Positions 63,916 to 64,000 of a DNA stretch of 64,000 nt are shown one piece after another. This stretch comes from Amycolatopsis dendrobii (GTDB taxonomy: Bacteria; Actinomycetota; Actinomycetes; Mycobacteriales; Pseudonocardiaceae): contig NZ_JACGZW010000008.1 of assembly GCF_014145675.1 (NCBI RefSeq), positions 434,001-498,000 of the forward strand, read 5' to 3'. Each line of letters opens with the position of its first letter. Within the stretch, counting starts at the first letter, position 1. The notes under the pieces are model-generated. The model saw only the letters and a program-made list of their open reading frames with translations. It was not told the DNA's origin and made no database searches. A program made the position numbers and the translations under genes.

Positions 63916-64000
63916 GCGTCGACACGGACGTCGTGGTGATCGGCGGTGGCGGCGCGGGCCTGGCCGCAGCGGTCTCCGCGGCCGAACACGGCGCCTCGGT
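63912..64000 (+). CDS. FAD-binding oxidoreductase (partial)
   Basis: Only 29 codons are inside the window. They encode VVVIGGGGAGLAAAVSAAEHG, the dinucleotide-binding start of the fumarate reductase/3-ketosteroid dehydrogenase flavoprotein family. The ATGA overlap with SDR 2 shows that it is the next gene of the operon. A steroid or cyclic-ketone dehydrogenase would fit the SDR and SnoaL neighbours, but the visible part cannot decide this. Confidence 0.75.
   Translation, partial: MSVDTDVVVIGGGGAGLAAAVSAAEHGAS

Overview
The window is high-GC actinobacterial chromosome, most likely from a Pseudonocardiales species such as Amycolatopsis. The evidence is very GC-rich codon third positions, frequent GTG and TTG starts, many apparently leaderless genes, and a gene order that follows the M. 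tuberculosis stretch from the argA/pgsA/ftsK region through dapA, thyX, dapB, pepR, pnp, rpsO, ribF, truB, dinF-type MATE, nrnA, rbfA, infB, ylxR, nusA and rimP. No rRNA, tRNA, CRISPR array, transposase or prophage gene was seen. The genus is an inference.

Layout. 1-12.3 kb: pgsA (cut by the window edge) and rimO, a 1404-residue multi-AAA+ protein, a membrane acyltransferase with an SGNH domain, argA, a small lipoprotein and ftsK. 12.4-18.4 kb: an orphan protein, a PlsC-type acyltransferase, a WrbA-like flavodoxin, an EamA transporter, a 40-residue microprotein, and RNase J with dapA. 18.5-28 kb: a Ser/Thr kinase, mntH with a probable MntR operator, thyX with an ACT protein, a ribbon-helix-helix/DUF4097 pair, a YcaQ-type DNA glycosylase, a GNAT, a GtrA protein and a VTT protein. 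28-36.4 kb: the core minus-strand series truB, ribF, an HTH gene, thpR, rpsO, pnp, pepR, dapB and a small membrane protein. 36.5-46.4 kb: MFS, PhzF, MATE with a divergent TetR, nrnA with a divergent TRM11-like methyltransferase, and a 992-residue TPR protein with an eroded P-loop. 46.5-53.2 kb: a Tat-type esterase and the rimP-nusA-ylxR-infB-DUF503-rbfA translation/transcription series. 53.3-61 kb: a ferritin-like DUF4439 lipoprotein, an orphan membrane protein, a class V aminotransferase, a PEP mutase-like enzyme, a GOLPH3-like gene overlapping a GT39-type glycosyltransferase, and a two-component system. 61-64 kb: the start of a catabolic cluster with a divergent IclR regulator, a SnoaL-like protein, two SDRs and a FAD enzyme cut by the edge.

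The most unusual non-coding signal is a family of five intergenic palindromes at about 24.7, 30.3, 36.5, 54.3 and 62.2 kb. They share outer arms close to TCGTGAGTG/CACTCACGA and a core GCCGGT-NAGA-ACCGGC. The intervening stem sequence varies from copy to copy while both arms stay complementary, so a folded RNA or cruciform appears to be what is conserved. Each copy lies just past a stop codon. The copy between pnp and pepR sits inside a second, outer inverted repeat, making a nested 93-bp structure.

A second theme is translation starts. About sixteen genes have a TANNNT-like or CAGGAT-like hexamer 6-8 nt before the start codon and no Shine-Dalgarno sequence, as expected for leaderless mRNAs. 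Starts were chosen by eye from such signals and from Shine-Dalgarno spacing. All functional calls come from recognising protein families in the translated sequence; no database search was run.
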